Shown: positions 8,217-15,875 of the stretch, piece by piece | How positions within the stretch are numbered: position 1 is the first letter of the stretch | Layout: the number at the start of each line of letters is the position of its first letter | Source: Paraglaciecola marina | GTDB taxonomy: Bacteria; Pseudomonadota; Gammaproteobacteria; Enterobacterales; Alteromonadaceae | Direction of reading: 5' to 3' | Assembly: GCF_004360155.1 (NCBI RefSeq) | Contig: NZ_ML178720.1 | Span: 29,078-93,077, forward strand | DNA length: 64,000 nt | Notes under the pieces: generated by a model | What the model saw: the letters and a program-made list of their open reading frames with translations, nothing else | What the model was told of the DNA's origin: nothing | The model's database searches: none | Made by a program: the position numbers and the translations under genes

Positions 8217-9479
8217 ATGTTTGTCTTTATAAATTATGGCAGCAGTAGGGGTTTAGGTTTGTTTGAAATAGAAAGTATTACCTGGGAAATGAGTATTATT
8301 GGGTTGTCGCTTACCTTGTTCACCGTATTCAATATTACTGCTAAGTCTTACGTTCATAAAACAGATATTCTTTTATGTGGTTGGTTATTCGTCCTAAACA
8401 CCCCGCTACTACATACTTTATTAACCCATTTTGATGTGCACTCTGCGCCTTTTAATATGTTAACCAACCCAATGCTTAATCTGTTACATGGGCCTATTTT
8501 ATATTTTTATGTACGAACCTTAATAAGTGACAAGTCACTTAGCTCAAAGTCAGATTTATTGCATTTATTGCCATTTGCCATTATGTATCCACTCTTTATG
8601 TTGATGGCACATCCAAAGCCTATGGTGCCTCTTCCGAACAGTGCTGATAACAAAGTCGGTCCTATAGGAGAGCATGGAATTACCAGTCTATTTGAACCAG
8701 TTTTTGTGCATTTTGGGCTTATTAATGGGCTTATATTTGTGATTTATTCTATTTTGACCATCAGCCTTTTGATAACCCATCAAAGAAAAATTTCTGAATT
8801 ATTTTCACAAAATGACAGCAGAATTAGCTTAAGTTGGGTATACGCATTACCTGGAACCTTTGCACTTATGGTCATCATTAATGTCATAAATGAAGAAGTG
8901 TTAAACCCAGCTTCTCAAGCTTCAGCCCATACCCTTCACATGCTCTCTTTTTTAATAATTAGCACAGTGCTGTGTTTCTTTGGTGTAAAACAAAAACCCG
9001 TATTTTACTTTAGGGGACTGTCAGCAACCAAAGAAGATACCCTACAAAAAGCTGCGCCAGTTGATTTGCCACAACAAGATAACTGTAAAGAAGATAATAG
9101 CCCTCTGAGTAAAGAAGCAATTCAAGATATCATTAATAAAATGAATACCTACATGCAGACCCAAAAGCCCTTCCTAGAGCCAGAATTTACAGTTTATGCT
9201 CTGGCTGATGAATTAAATATCCCAAGGCGGATGCTATCTCTTGTGCTAAGTAGTGGCTTATCTACAAACTTCTATCAGTATGTTAATGAGTTTAGAGTAA
9301 GCGAGGTAAAAGCCTTGCTAGAATCCCAAAACGGTCCTCAAACGACTATTTTAGATCTGGCGTTTCAGGCGGGCTTTAAATCTAAATCTAGCTTCAATAG
9401 CCTATTCAAACAACACTGCAACCAAACGCCTACTCAATACCGTAAAATGCTAATAACAAAGGCAGCCAGCCAAGCCTAG
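8217..9479 (+). CDS. AraC-type transcriptional regulator with N-terminal multi-pass membrane domain
   Basis: The first about 260 residues contain roughly seven hydrophobic segments (for example SIIGLSLTLFTVFNIT, LLHLLPFAIMYPLFMLM and MLSFLIISTVLCFFGV). The last about 110 residues are an AraC/XylS helix-turn-helix pair: YALADELNIPRRMLSLVLS, then ILDLAFQAGFKSKSSFNSLFKQ ending TPTQYRK. It is a membrane-bound one-component regulator of a type common in marine Gammaproteobacteria and Bacteroidetes, sensing an unknown signal in or near the membrane. The start is uncertain: ATG 8217 has no good ribosome-binding site, TTG 8259 has AGGGG 7 nt upstream, and ATG 8289 begins right at the first membrane segment. 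It is divergent from the lectin gene. Confidence 0.85.
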   Translation: MFVFINYGSSRGLGLFEIESITWEMSIIGLSLTLFTVFNITAKSYVHKTDILLCGWLFVLNTPLLHTLLTHFDVHSAPFNMLTNPMLNLLHGPILYFYVRTLISDKSLSSKSDLLHLLPFAIMYPLFMLMAHPKPMVPLPNSADNKVGPIGEHGITSLFEPVFVHFGLINGLIFVIYSILTISLLITHQRKISELFSQNDSRISLSWVYALPGTFALMVIINVINEEVLNPASQASAHTLHMLSFLIISTVLCFFGVKQKPVFYFRGLSATKEDTLQKAAPVDLPQQDNCKEDNSPLSKEAIQDIINKMNTYMQTQKPFLEPEFTVYALADELNIPRRMLSLVLSSGLSTNFYQYVNEFRVSEVKALLESQNGPQTTILDLAFQAGFKSKSSFNSLFKQHCNQTPTQYRKMLITKAASQA

Positions 9480-9503
9480 TATTCAAAGATATAAACTTGG
9501 ATT

Positions 9504-9872
9504 TTACACTTCAGCTTCTAGATCATTACTATCGTACTCTTCTGCATCATTATCTAATAATTTAGATTTTGATGCTGAGCTATATAAGGTAAAAAAGGTT
9601 CGTTTAGTTCTTGATAAACGTACGTATTTGATCCACGTTTTTTCAAGCTTTGAATCAGCTTCAAGTTTACCTGTCACCGCTTGTACAAAATGAATTTCGG
9701 CGTCAGTCTCGGGGGTCACATCCCCCATTTCTAAGGCTAAAAGGGTATGGCCATAGGTACTTAAGATTTCTGATTCAGTAATACTAAAGTCACCGGATTT
9801 TCTAAAGCCATATTTGAAATTTAGCGGGTCAAGGTAGGTTTTACTGCCAGGTCGAACGTTAAAAGTATCCAC
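9504..9872 (-). CDS. maoP: MaoP family (DUF413) macrodomain Ori organisation protein
   Basis: The GTG start at 9872 is supported by AGGAG with 8-nt spacing. The core YLDPLNFKYGFRKSGDFSI..E...L..YG..L.ALE.G matches the small MaoP/YifE (DUF413) proteins, followed by EKTWIKYVRLSRTKRTFFTL and an acidic tail, as in Escherichia coli MaoP (about 112 residues; here 122). In E. coli, MaoP acts with a short maoS site beside its gene to organise the Ori macrodomain. The neighbouring gene differs from the enterobacterial hdfR context. Family assignment is confident by pattern; conservation of the macrodomain role here is inference. Confidence 0.82.
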   Translation of the reverse strand: MDTFNVRPGSKTYLDPLNFKYGFRKSGDFSITESEILSTYGHTLLALEMGDVTPETDAEIHFVQAVTGKLEADSKLEKTWIKYVRLSRTKRTFFTLYSSASKSKLLDNDAEEYDSNDLEAEV

Positions 9873-10025
9873 TTTATTTGCTCCTAGAGATCTACAGCTT
9901 TGTTGGTTGTTAAAACAGCACCGTTTTAAACAAAAATGTACAGGAAGAAAAACAAATAATTTTTACTATGACGACAAGTTTTTTAACTTAATAAATTTAG
10001 GATTTAATGCACGATATGAAGCACA

Positions 10026-10056
10026 AAAGATATGTCGATGACATCGACATATCTTT
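10026..10056 (-). terminator. 31-bp perfect palindrome, probable terminator of the ABC permease operon
   Basis: AAAGATATGTCGATG is followed, after one base, by its exact reverse complement. On the minus strand it lies 27 bp after the permease stop, and the right arm ends CTTTT, so a 14-bp hairpin with a 3-nt loop plus a short U-run would form. A protein-binding site is an alternative, because a perfect DNA palindrome this long is more than a terminator needs. Confidence 0.6.
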
Positions 10057-10082
10057 AATGGGATTGAACGGCAGTTAGCGCC

Positions 10083-11318
10083 TTAGCGCCCAGATAACTG
10101 GGTGTGAATAGCGTTTTTGTATGCTTCTAAGCCAGGTATTAAGGCCGTAATAACTGTGGCAGCAGTAATAACAGCAGACAACTTGAGTAAGTCCATAGAG
10201 AATACATTGTTACTTAAAAATAAGCCGTACTCTGCAGTTAACCAACTGTCTAGTAAGGTGAGTAATAAGGTCACAAACCCTATTGAAAACACCAATGCCA
10301 ATAAGCTGATGATGAGCGCCTCTAAAATAATTAGCGAAACAATTAGTTTAGGTGATGCCCCGAGAATACGAAACACAGCAATTTCTCTTTGCCTTTCGTT
10401 CATGGTGGCTAACAACATAGTGGCTAAGCCAAATAGCGATGCCAATAAAACTAAATAACCAATAACCTGCAATAGGTTTTCAACATTCGCCATCAATTGC
10501 CACAGCTGAGCCATCGCCACCCCGGGCAGCACGGCCATCAACCTATCTTTTTTGTAATTATTGATTTGCCTCTGTAGTGTAAACGTGGCGAACTTGTTGT
10601 TTAACCCCAACATCATAGCGGTAATGCTTTTAGGTGATGCTAGCTGCGTATCAGGGTTATCTACCAATTTTTTTAATTGGCTAGGGGGTAAATGAATAGC
10701 ATCGATAGCTGCCAAACTCACATGCACGGTTTTATCTACTGGTGTGCCCGTTGCGGCCAAAATACCACTTACAGTAAATGGCGCTTGGTCATGATTCACA
10801 AAGCTAGTACTACCAATGCCGTGGGCTATTACTATTTTATCACCTTGCTTGTATCCTAACTCTTTGGCTACGTCGGCACCTAGTACAGTTTCGAATGGAC
10901 TGGCGAATTCTTTACCCGCGGCCATAGTGAGGGGCTTATCACTACCGTATTTAAAATATTTAAAATAATCAGTATTGGTACCCATCACGCGAAAACCACG
11001 ATGGGAGTCACCCAAAGAGACTGGAATAGCCCAAGCCACAGATTTATTGGCCTTTAACATAGTAAAACTATTGTAATCGATATTATTAGTAGGGCTCCCC
11101 ATTCTAAATACCGAGTACAAAAGTAAGTTTAATTCACCACTAGGTGCACCTACTATTAAATCCACACCGGATATGGTTCGGTTGAAACTTTCTTTTGCTT
11201 GCAAGCGTATATGCTCAACGCTTATCAAGACACTAATACTCACCACTAAAGATAAGAACGTTAGAAATACAGTCTTTCTTCGGCTAACTAAACTGCTCCA
11301 CGCGATTGAAGTAAGCAT
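10083..11318 (-). CDS. ABC transporter permease, MacB/FtsX-like, of the zinc-starvation island
   Basis: This 411-residue membrane protein has one N-terminal membrane segment (about residues 15-35), a long periplasmic domain of the MacB core type, and three C-terminal segments (VIGYLVLLASLFGLATML..., LIILEALIISLLALVFSIG, and a third near residue 375), with the ERQREIAVFRILGAS coupling helix typical of FtsX-type permeases. Its start overlaps the stop of the ATPase gene by one base (TAATG), so the two are translationally coupled and form one transporter. The setting, a Zur-like box shared with DUF3299 genes and close to zrgA, matches the ABC part of the Zrg zinc-uptake locus described in Vibrio cholerae. 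Function as zinc importer, or as a lipoprotein or periplasmic-chaperone mover, is inferred. Confidence 0.85.
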   Translation of the reverse strand: MLTSIAWSSLVSRRKTVFLTFLSLVVSISVLISVEHIRLQAKESFNRTISGVDLIVGAPSGELNLLLYSVFRMGSPTNNIDYNSFTMLKANKSVAWAIPVSLGDSHRGFRVMGTNTDYFKYFKYGSDKPLTMAAGKEFASPFETVLGADVAKELGYKQGDKIVIAHGIGSTSFVNHDQAPFTVSGILAATGTPVDKTVHVSLAAIDAIHLPPSQLKKLVDNPDTQLASPKSITAMMLGLNNKFATFTLQRQINNYKKDRLMAVLPGVAMAQLWQLMANVENLLQVIGYLVLLASLFGLATMLLATMNERQREIAVFRILGASPKLIVSLIILEALIISLLALVFSIGFVTLLLTLLDSWLTAEYGLFLSNNVFSMDLLKLSAVITAATVITALIPGLEAYKNAIHTQLSGR

Positions 11319-12055
11319 TAACCAACCACCTCATCACTGATGCCATTGCAAAATGATGTAATTGGCGTACGTAACGAAAAAAATGGCTCTAGACCAGTAT
11401 CATGACTCACAAAAATCATGGTGGTGTTGTGAGCCTGACACATTTCTAATAGCAAGGTCATAAATCCATGTTTAGCAGAGTTATCAAGTGCTGAGGTTGG
11501 CTCATCAATTAAGAGTAATTTAGGCGCATTAATAAAGGCTCGCATAATCGCCACCCTTTGCTGTTGCCCCACACTTAAACTTGAAACCGGCGTATGTAAA
11601 ATACTACTAGGTAACTTCAGTGCAGCCATCAGCTGTTGTAAAGATTCAACTAATTGCTGTTTTGAGGATTTAGCCAAGTACACAGCCAACTCAATGTTTT
11701 TTGCAACACTTAAGTAAGGGATCAAATTAAACTGCTGAAACACCACGCCTATATTTTCAGCTCGAAAGCGGTCTCGCCCACTGTTAGACAAGTCGCTCAT
11801 TTCAGTTCCAAATAGCTTAATGCTACCCAGCTGAGGGGCCAAAATTCCTGACAGTAAATTAAGCAAGGTTGATTTGCCCGAGCCTGAGTCGCCATACAGA
11901 AATACCTGTTGGCCTATCTCAACTTTCCACTGGCTAAAGTGTAATGATTTGCTATTTGCCTGTTGCTTACCATAAGTATGCACCACATTTTGCAACTCAA
12001 TGGCTGCAACTTGGTTAATTATTTTATCGTTTGAGATATTTTCTTTTAAGGTCAT
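11318..12055 (-). CDS. ABC transporter ATPase partner of the MacB-like permease
   Basis: All ABC ATPase motifs are intact: Walker A GDSGSGKST (near residue 56), Q-loop in VVFQQFNLIPYLS, signature LSVGQQQR, Walker B LLLIDEPTSALD and the H-loop FVSHD. Sequence style is that of LolD/MacB ATPases. It is the first gene of the leftward operon and starts 30 bp from a Zur-like palindrome at 12086-12100, implying induction in zinc shortage. It drives the permease whose gene overlaps its stop codon. The transported substrate is inferred from context, not from the ATPase. Confidence 0.9.
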   Translation of the reverse strand: MTLKENISNDKIINQVAAIELQNVVHTYGKQQANSKSLHFSQWKVEIGQQVFLYGDSGSGKSTLLNLLSGILAPQLGSIKLFGTEMSDLSNSGRDRFRAENIGVVFQQFNLIPYLSVAKNIELAVYLAKSSKQQLVESLQQLMAALKLPSSILHTPVSSLSVGQQQRVAIMRAFINAPKLLLIDEPTSALDNSAKHGFMTLLLEMCQAHNTTMIFVSHDTGLEPFFSLRTPITSFCNGISDEVVG

Positions 12056-12085
12056 AAATAAGATGGAGCTAGCGCTTATTATTAT

Positions 12086-12100
12086 TGATATGATATAACA
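12086..12100. promoter_or_regulatory. Zur-box-like palindrome (divergent promoter of ABC and DUF3299 operons)
   Basis: TGATATGATATAACA differs at two positions from the gammaproteobacterial Zur core TGTTATAwTATAACA. It lies between the divergent ABC ATPase (start 12055) and DUF3299 gene (start 12138), where one repressor dimer pair could close both promoters when zinc is sufficient. Confidence 0.7.
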
Positions 12101-12137
12101 TTATTCATAGTATTACTGGTCACCCTGACAATCAATC

Positions 12138-12722
12138 ATGAACACTAAAAAAATATGTCATTTGCAGTACCTTAGTATTGTTCTTATAGCAACACTTTGG
12201 TTCGCCAATGTAAATGTCAAAGCAGCTGAAACACAAAATTATCAAGAGGTTGAATGGATTCAGTTGATGCCACAAGATGATTTAGAAGCCTTACTCAATC
12301 CGCCAGACTATCTAGCTGATATTCAAGATGGCAGTGAGCAGGACTCGGTTGATGCTTTCTCTGGTATAACAAGTGAAGATGCAACAACCCAGCGCTTTCA
12401 ACAGGCATTAACCTCCGTTAGAGTTATGACAGAATTTGATAACAAGCCCGTTAGAATTCCTGGGTTTGTCGTCCCCTTAAAGTCTGATGAGCAACAGCGA
12501 GTCACAGAGTTTTTTATTGTGCCCTACTTTGGCGCCTGCTTGCATATGCCACCTCCACCGCCTAATCAAATGATATACGGTAAGGTAGAAACCGGCTTTG
12601 AATTAGCCCAGCTGACTGAACCTTTTTGGTTTGAAGGTGTGCTGCAGATAGAAACCATAAGCAATACCACAGGTACATCTGCTTATGGTATGTCCTTGGA
12701 CAATATTAAAGCTTACGAATAG
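12138..12722 (+). CDS. Secreted DUF3299 protein (first copy)
   Basis: This 194-residue protein has an N-terminal signal or anchor segment (YLSIVLIATLWFANVNVKA). The C-terminal DUF3299 domain carries the hallmark VPYFGACLHMPPPPPNQMIY (about residues 133-152), with one conserved Cys and His, then TGTSAYGMSL. DUF3299 proteins occur in the Zur-regulated zrg zinc-uptake locus of Vibrio cholerae and in lipoprotein-like ABC clusters. They may bind zinc or pass it to the ABC partner, but this is not shown. It is the first gene of a three-gene operon from the promoter at 12086-12100. Confidence 0.85.
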   Translation: MNTKKICHLQYLSIVLIATLWFANVNVKAAETQNYQEVEWIQLMPQDDLEALLNPPDYLADIQDGSEQDSVDAFSGITSEDATTQRFQQALTSVRVMTEFDNKPVRIPGFVVPLKSDEQQRVTEFFIVPYFGACLHMPPPPPNQMIYGKVETGFELAQLTEPFWFEGVLQIETISNTTGTSAYGMSLDNIKAYE

Positions 12723-12733
12723 AGAGTCGTTCA

Positions 12734-13180
12734 ATGAAACTTAAACTGGTTAACTTACTATTATTGATACCTAGCACTTTGCAGGCTTTTGCTTGTGAAT
12801 TTCACGGCGGTGGTTTTGGAATGGGCTCTTTTGGGCAATTTCATCCTCTTGCACAACAGCATATGAATAACTCTGCCCCAGTCGAGTTAAAAGTAACTCA
12901 CGATAACCGAGTAAAAGTAACCGCAGCCACAGATGCTAAACTACAGTTACGTTACGTGGTACCTGACGACTATACCAATGCCGAAGTCATTCTAACCCCG
13001 AGCAAAAATTTGATACTGGCTGATTCATCACCTCTTAGTTTATCTAAAGATAAAGGCTTGATAGATGTCACCTTCCAAGCCACGGGGCCAGGTGAACACT
13101 TTATTATGGTTAGAATAGACGCCACACAAAGCTACAGACCCTATTCAAAAATTCAACGAGTGAGTGTAACCGCTATCTAG
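12734..13180 (+). CDS. Small secreted protein between two DUF3299 genes, function unknown
   Basis: This 148-residue protein has a clear signal peptide (KLVNLLLLIPSTLQAFA). The mature N-terminus is rich in Gly, His and Phe (CEFHGGGFGMGSFGQFHP) and begins with a Cys. The rest reads as a small beta-sandwich (alternating strands such as VELKVTHDNRVKVTA, KGLIDVTFQATGPGEHFIMVRI), like the YtfJ or cupredoxin-like periplasmic domains, but I do not recognise a family. The gene starts 11 bp after the first DUF3299 stop and is followed 20 bp later by the second, so all three should be made together under zinc shortage. A periplasmic metal-binding or chaperone role is plausible from context only. Confidence 0.7.
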   Translation: MKLKLVNLLLLIPSTLQAFACEFHGGGFGMGSFGQFHPLAQQHMNNSAPVELKVTHDNRVKVTAATDAKLQLRYVVPDDYTNAEVILTPSKNLILADSSPLSLSKDKGLIDVTFQATGPGEHFIMVRIDATQSYRPYSKIQRVSVTAI

Positions 13181-13200
13181 TTAGGCTGTATTTTCCTACA

Positions 13201-13881
13201 ATGGGGTCACAACTAAAAAGTAAACTTAAAATCATCTTAACCTTTGTACTATGCATTGGCTTAGGTGTGTGGATTGGGCGTTTAGCCTTAGACAATTGGG
13301 CAAGCATCAAACAAGCTGTATTCCATAAAAAAACTCTGTATGCAACGTCAGATCCTGCGCTGCAATCTTTAGCCAACCAAGCTCAGCCCTTTGTCTTAAA
13401 ATGGGCTTCACTGTTACCTAGAGAAGAGTATGAAGTGATTGCTCGCTATCAAACTACACAGCCTCAAAACTTAGAAGAAATGACAGCACAAGTGATGCGC
13501 TCTATCAACGCGTCTACAGACCAGAATTATCAAGATGCCTTAATCTCTACCAAAACCATGACTGAGTTTGAAAATAAAATGGTGAGTATTTCCGGGTTTA
13601 TTGTTCCCATCGATTTTTATGATGATAAAAGCGTGAAAAGCTTCTTTCTTGTACCTTACTTTGGGGCTTGCATCCACTTACCCGCTCCACCGCCAAATCA
13701 AATGATATACGTTGAACTAGAGAAAAGTTTTAAAGATGTGGACATCACTAATACCTATACCTTAATGGGCAAACTCAACATAGAATTGTTTGAAGATTTA
13801 ATGGGGACCTCAGCCTACACTCTAGACTTGGTTTCTATTATGCCTTTTTACGGCCAACCTGATGATTTTCGGACACACTAA
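13201..13881 (+). CDS. Membrane-anchored DUF3299 protein (second copy)
   Basis: This 226-residue protein has one N-terminal membrane anchor (IILTFVLCIGLGVWIGRLAL, about residues 12-31), a linker of about 110 residues, and a DUF3299 domain with VPYFGACIHLPAPPPNQMIY and LMGTSAYTLDL. Compared with the first copy it has a longer spacer, so the domain is held further from the membrane. The pair of DUF3299 proteins in one operon matches the zrg-type locus. It converges on the DUF1826 gene with 27 bp between stops. Confidence 0.85.
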   Translation: MGSQLKSKLKIILTFVLCIGLGVWIGRLALDNWASIKQAVFHKKTLYATSDPALQSLANQAQPFVLKWASLLPREEYEVIARYQTTQPQNLEEMTAQVMRSINASTDQNYQDALISTKTMTEFENKMVSISGFIVPIDFYDDKSVKSFFLVPYFGACIHLPAPPPNQMIYVELEKSFKDVDITNTYTLMGKLNIELFEDLMGTSAYTLDLVSIMPFYGQPDDFRTH

Positions 13882-13908
13882 CCATTGTTCCAAAGAAACA
13901 TTTAAGTC

Positions 13909-14583
13909 CTAAGACAAAAAATCTAAGGTAAGTAATAAACGTTTATCACCTTCACGATATGGTGGCGATCTATGCACTACAGCAGTCTCTTCATTACCTA
14001 TCCAAGCAGACCCCTTAAGTAAGGCGACGTCTCCAGTAGTCATACTTTTTATATTTGCATCCGATATATACAGCCCAGACTCGCTATCATCTAAGCCTTT
14101 ACTACCGTGACCTAACTTACTTCTATCAATATGATTGCCGCTTAACCACTGTGTACCTTGCCCGAAAAACGTAGTTACTAAACGGCAAGGTACGCGGTCT
14201 ATATGAAATCGTGGGCACATGGGAGAGTCAAGTAAACGAATGCGGAAGCCCACTTGGTCTAAATCAAACAAAGTGCAAAACATATCTATAACTTCACTGG
14301 CGTTACTAATAAAAGCATTGCCTAAAGTAGTGTATTTTAATTCATCACGGAGATCGTCTTCAATATGCTGCATTCTGATAAAAGCCGAACGCTCCAAATG
14401 TGATGCTGTATTAATAAAGCGTGTGACATCCGCCTTAATCTCATTGGATAAATCACGTTGCCAAATGGCTAAATTAACCGACTCATCATAAATGCCAGTA
14501 AGAATACTTGGTTCATCAAAACAGCTGGAACGTCTAATGACACTATTAGTTGTTTGGTCTTTTAAAACAGCTTGCGACGGCAT
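13909..14583 (-). CDS. DUF1826 protein with an Fe(II)/2-oxoglutarate oxygenase-like triad
   Basis: This 224-residue cytosolic protein matches the DUF1826 pattern (RFHIDRVPCRLVTTFFGQGTQW). His127-x-Asp129, a distal His204 (VVHRSPP) and Arg215 before a closing strand (RLLLTLDF) have the order and spacing of the metal triad and 2-oxoglutarate-binding Arg of double-stranded beta-helix oxygenases, so an Fe(II)-dependent oxygenase is a reasonable proposal. DUF1826 genes recur beside COG0523 GTPases in zinc-limitation clusters. Here it is the last gene of the zrgA-merC-DUF1826 operon. The substrate is unknown. The start with MPSQ is plausible; a Ser/Arg-rich N-terminus precedes the domain. Confidence 0.75.
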   Translation of the reverse strand: MPSQAVLKDQTTNSVIRRSSCFDEPSILTGIYDESVNLAIWQRDLSNEIKADVTRFINTASHLERSAFIRMQHIEDDLRDELKYTTLGNAFISNASEVIDMFCTLFDLDQVGFRIRLLDSPMCPRFHIDRVPCRLVTTFFGQGTQWLSGNHIDRSKLGHGSKGLDDSESGLYISDANIKSMTTGDVALLKGSAWIGNEETAVVHRSPPYREGDKRLLLTLDFLS

Positions 14584-14610
14584 ACTCCACTCCGATTTGA
14601 TTTTAAAATG

Positions 14611-15033
14611 TTAACTGGTACTTCTAGCAGCAACTGGATGACACTGACTTAACTGTCTGCGGGCTTTAAAATTTATGATATGGCCGTAAGCCACCAAGAT
14701 AGAACCTATTACTGAAGCAAATACCTCACCCTGCTCACCAAAGACATCGTGCCCAAAAATAGCCACAGTCACTAAAACTCCCATGCCCATTGATGTAATC
14801 AATACCACTAACCAGCTGCGATGATGGAAATACCCTAGAACCACGGCAAAAGCACTAATCGGCAGTACCGCATACAGTAACCAAGTATGAAAGCGCTCAT
14901 CGCTAAAGAAGGTCAAGGTCGTTAAAGTAGGCAATAGAATTAAAATAAGCGGCAACACTAAACAGTGGATCATACAAAGTGTTGATAGAAATATAGCTGA
15001 ACGATCAGCAAGGTTCATAAGCCTCTTAAACAT
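14611..15033 (-). CDS. MerC-family small membrane protein
   Basis: This 140-residue protein has about four hydrophobic segments and the MerC signature C20-x-x-H23-C24 (LCMIHCLVLP) at the end of the first helix, followed by LPLILILLPTL. MerC proteins move Hg(II) in mer operons, but there are no other mer genes here. Its place 84 bp after zrgA and before DUF1826 argues for zinc transport or sensing in the inner membrane instead. This is a context inference. The tail (QLSQCHPVA) has one further Cys-His. Confidence 0.82.
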   Translation of the reverse strand: MFKRLMNLADRSAIFLSTLCMIHCLVLPLILILLPTLTTLTFFSDERFHTWLLYAVLPISAFAVVLGYFHHRSWLVVLITSMGMGVLVTVAIFGHDVFGEQGEVFASVIGSILVAYGHIINFKARRQLSQCHPVAARSTS

Positions 15034-15117
15034 AATAACCCTTTGCTAATAACGCCTTTAAAAAAGCTAAGTTAGACTGCAGTTTTTGTTTAGGCATATT
15101 TAAGCCAATACTCACCA

Positions 15118-15759
15118 TTAATTAAATTCCATATTTGTAACACTGTTTGTAAGAGTCGCCGACCCTTGCCCAGACGCTATACTCCATTGCACCTCAAGTG
15201 TTTGTAGACTATGCATCTTGTCGAATATGGCGAAAGACAAGCCTTTTATTTGGTTTGTACATTGCAGTGTATAAGACACTTCAATATTCTGATGATGAAC
15301 TTTGTGCTCTTCATCATGGCCATCGTGATCCTCATGGTGCCCGTCATGTTCGTCATGCTCGTCATGCTCGTCATGCTCGTCATGCTCGTCATGCTCGTCA
15401 TGATGATGCTCTTTTTCCTCTTCATGATGGTCGCCATGTTTGTGTTCTGCGCTTTCTTGACCTTCAAATACATCTAAATTATGAGAATAATCGAGCTGTT
15501 TACATTTGCCATCTAGTTGCACAAGGTTCTCTATCTTTTCCAAGGTATGACCAAGATTTGCAAGACTATCTCTTTGTTTTTTATCTTCAGGAGCATGCTC
15601 AAAACCCAATGCATCTGCGGCCGACAGCACATATTGCATTTGCCAATGAGCACCATCTTGAATGACAAAAACAGTGCCAGCACCATGCACATGCTCTTGC
15701 GCTTTAGCTATTCCGCCAAAACAAAGACTTAAGCATATTAATTGTTTTGTAAATTTCAT
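15118..15759 (-). CDS. zrgA: ZrgA-type periplasmic zinc-binding protein (DUF2796)
   Basis: The ATG at 15759 is chosen because a GGAGAG ribosome-binding site precedes it; it gives 213 residues. There is a signal peptide ending AKAQ, then the DUF2796 start HVHGAGTVFVIQDGAHW. A central block of about 50 residues (about 106-156) is made of His, Asp and Glu, including six or seven copies of the tripeptide HDE, and is followed by a beta-rich C-terminal part. In Vibrio cholerae the DUF2796 protein ZrgA is the periplasmic zinc-binding component of the Zur-controlled ZrgABCDE uptake system. It heads the leftward operon with merC and DUF1826 and shares a 149-bp divergent promoter region, with two Zur-like boxes, with the TonB receptor. 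Confidence 0.88.
   Translation of the reverse strand: MKFTKQLICLSLCFGGIAKAQEHVHGAGTVFVIQDGAHWQMQYVLSAADALGFEHAPEDKKQRDSLANLGHTLEKIENLVQLDGKCKQLDYSHNLDVFEGQESAEHKHGDHHEEEKEHHHDEHDEHDEHDEHDEHDEHDGHHEDHDGHDEEHKVHHQNIEVSYTLQCTNQIKGLSFAIFDKMHSLQTLEVQWSIASGQGSATLTNSVTNMEFN
15342..15404 (-). repeat. Seven-copy 9-bp tandem repeat coding for His-Asp-Glu in zrgA
   Basis: Seven near-identical 9-bp units (cgtcatgct on the + strand) lie in a row inside zrgA. As the unit is a multiple of three, gain or loss of copies changes the length of the zinc-binding stretch without breaking the frame. Confidence 0.9.
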
Positions 15760-15847
15760 TTTTCTCTCCACCTAATTCAATACTATTCACCTACAGACAT
15801 TACCAAACCTAAGTTCACGATAGCTAGAAAATGATTGAAAGCCGATT

Positions 15848-15862
15848 TGTTACAATATAACA
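15848..15862. promoter_or_regulatory. Zur-box-like palindrome 1 (zrgA / TonB receptor)
   Basis: TGTTACAATATAACA matches the Zur core TGTTATAwTATAACA with a single difference. It lies in the divergent region between zrgA (start 15759) and the TonB receptor (start 15908). Confidence 0.82.
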
Positions 15863-15875
15863 TAACCATTAGCAT

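Noticed and set aside
10083-12055. Assignment of the ABC pair as MacB macrolide exporter or LolCDE
   Set aside because: There is no MacA/TolC or LolC/E partner, the ATPase and permease are separate, and the shared Zur-like promoter with DUF3299 genes points to zinc.
15342-15404. CRISPR-like array
   Set aside because: The units are 9 bp with no spacers and lie inside a coding region; it is a coding microsatellite.
15198-15665. Open frames on the + strand opposite zrgA with HAR or MLV repeats
   Set aside because: They are mirror images of the 9-bp repeat in zrgA; they lack ribosome-binding sites and signal sequences, and zrgA matches a known family.
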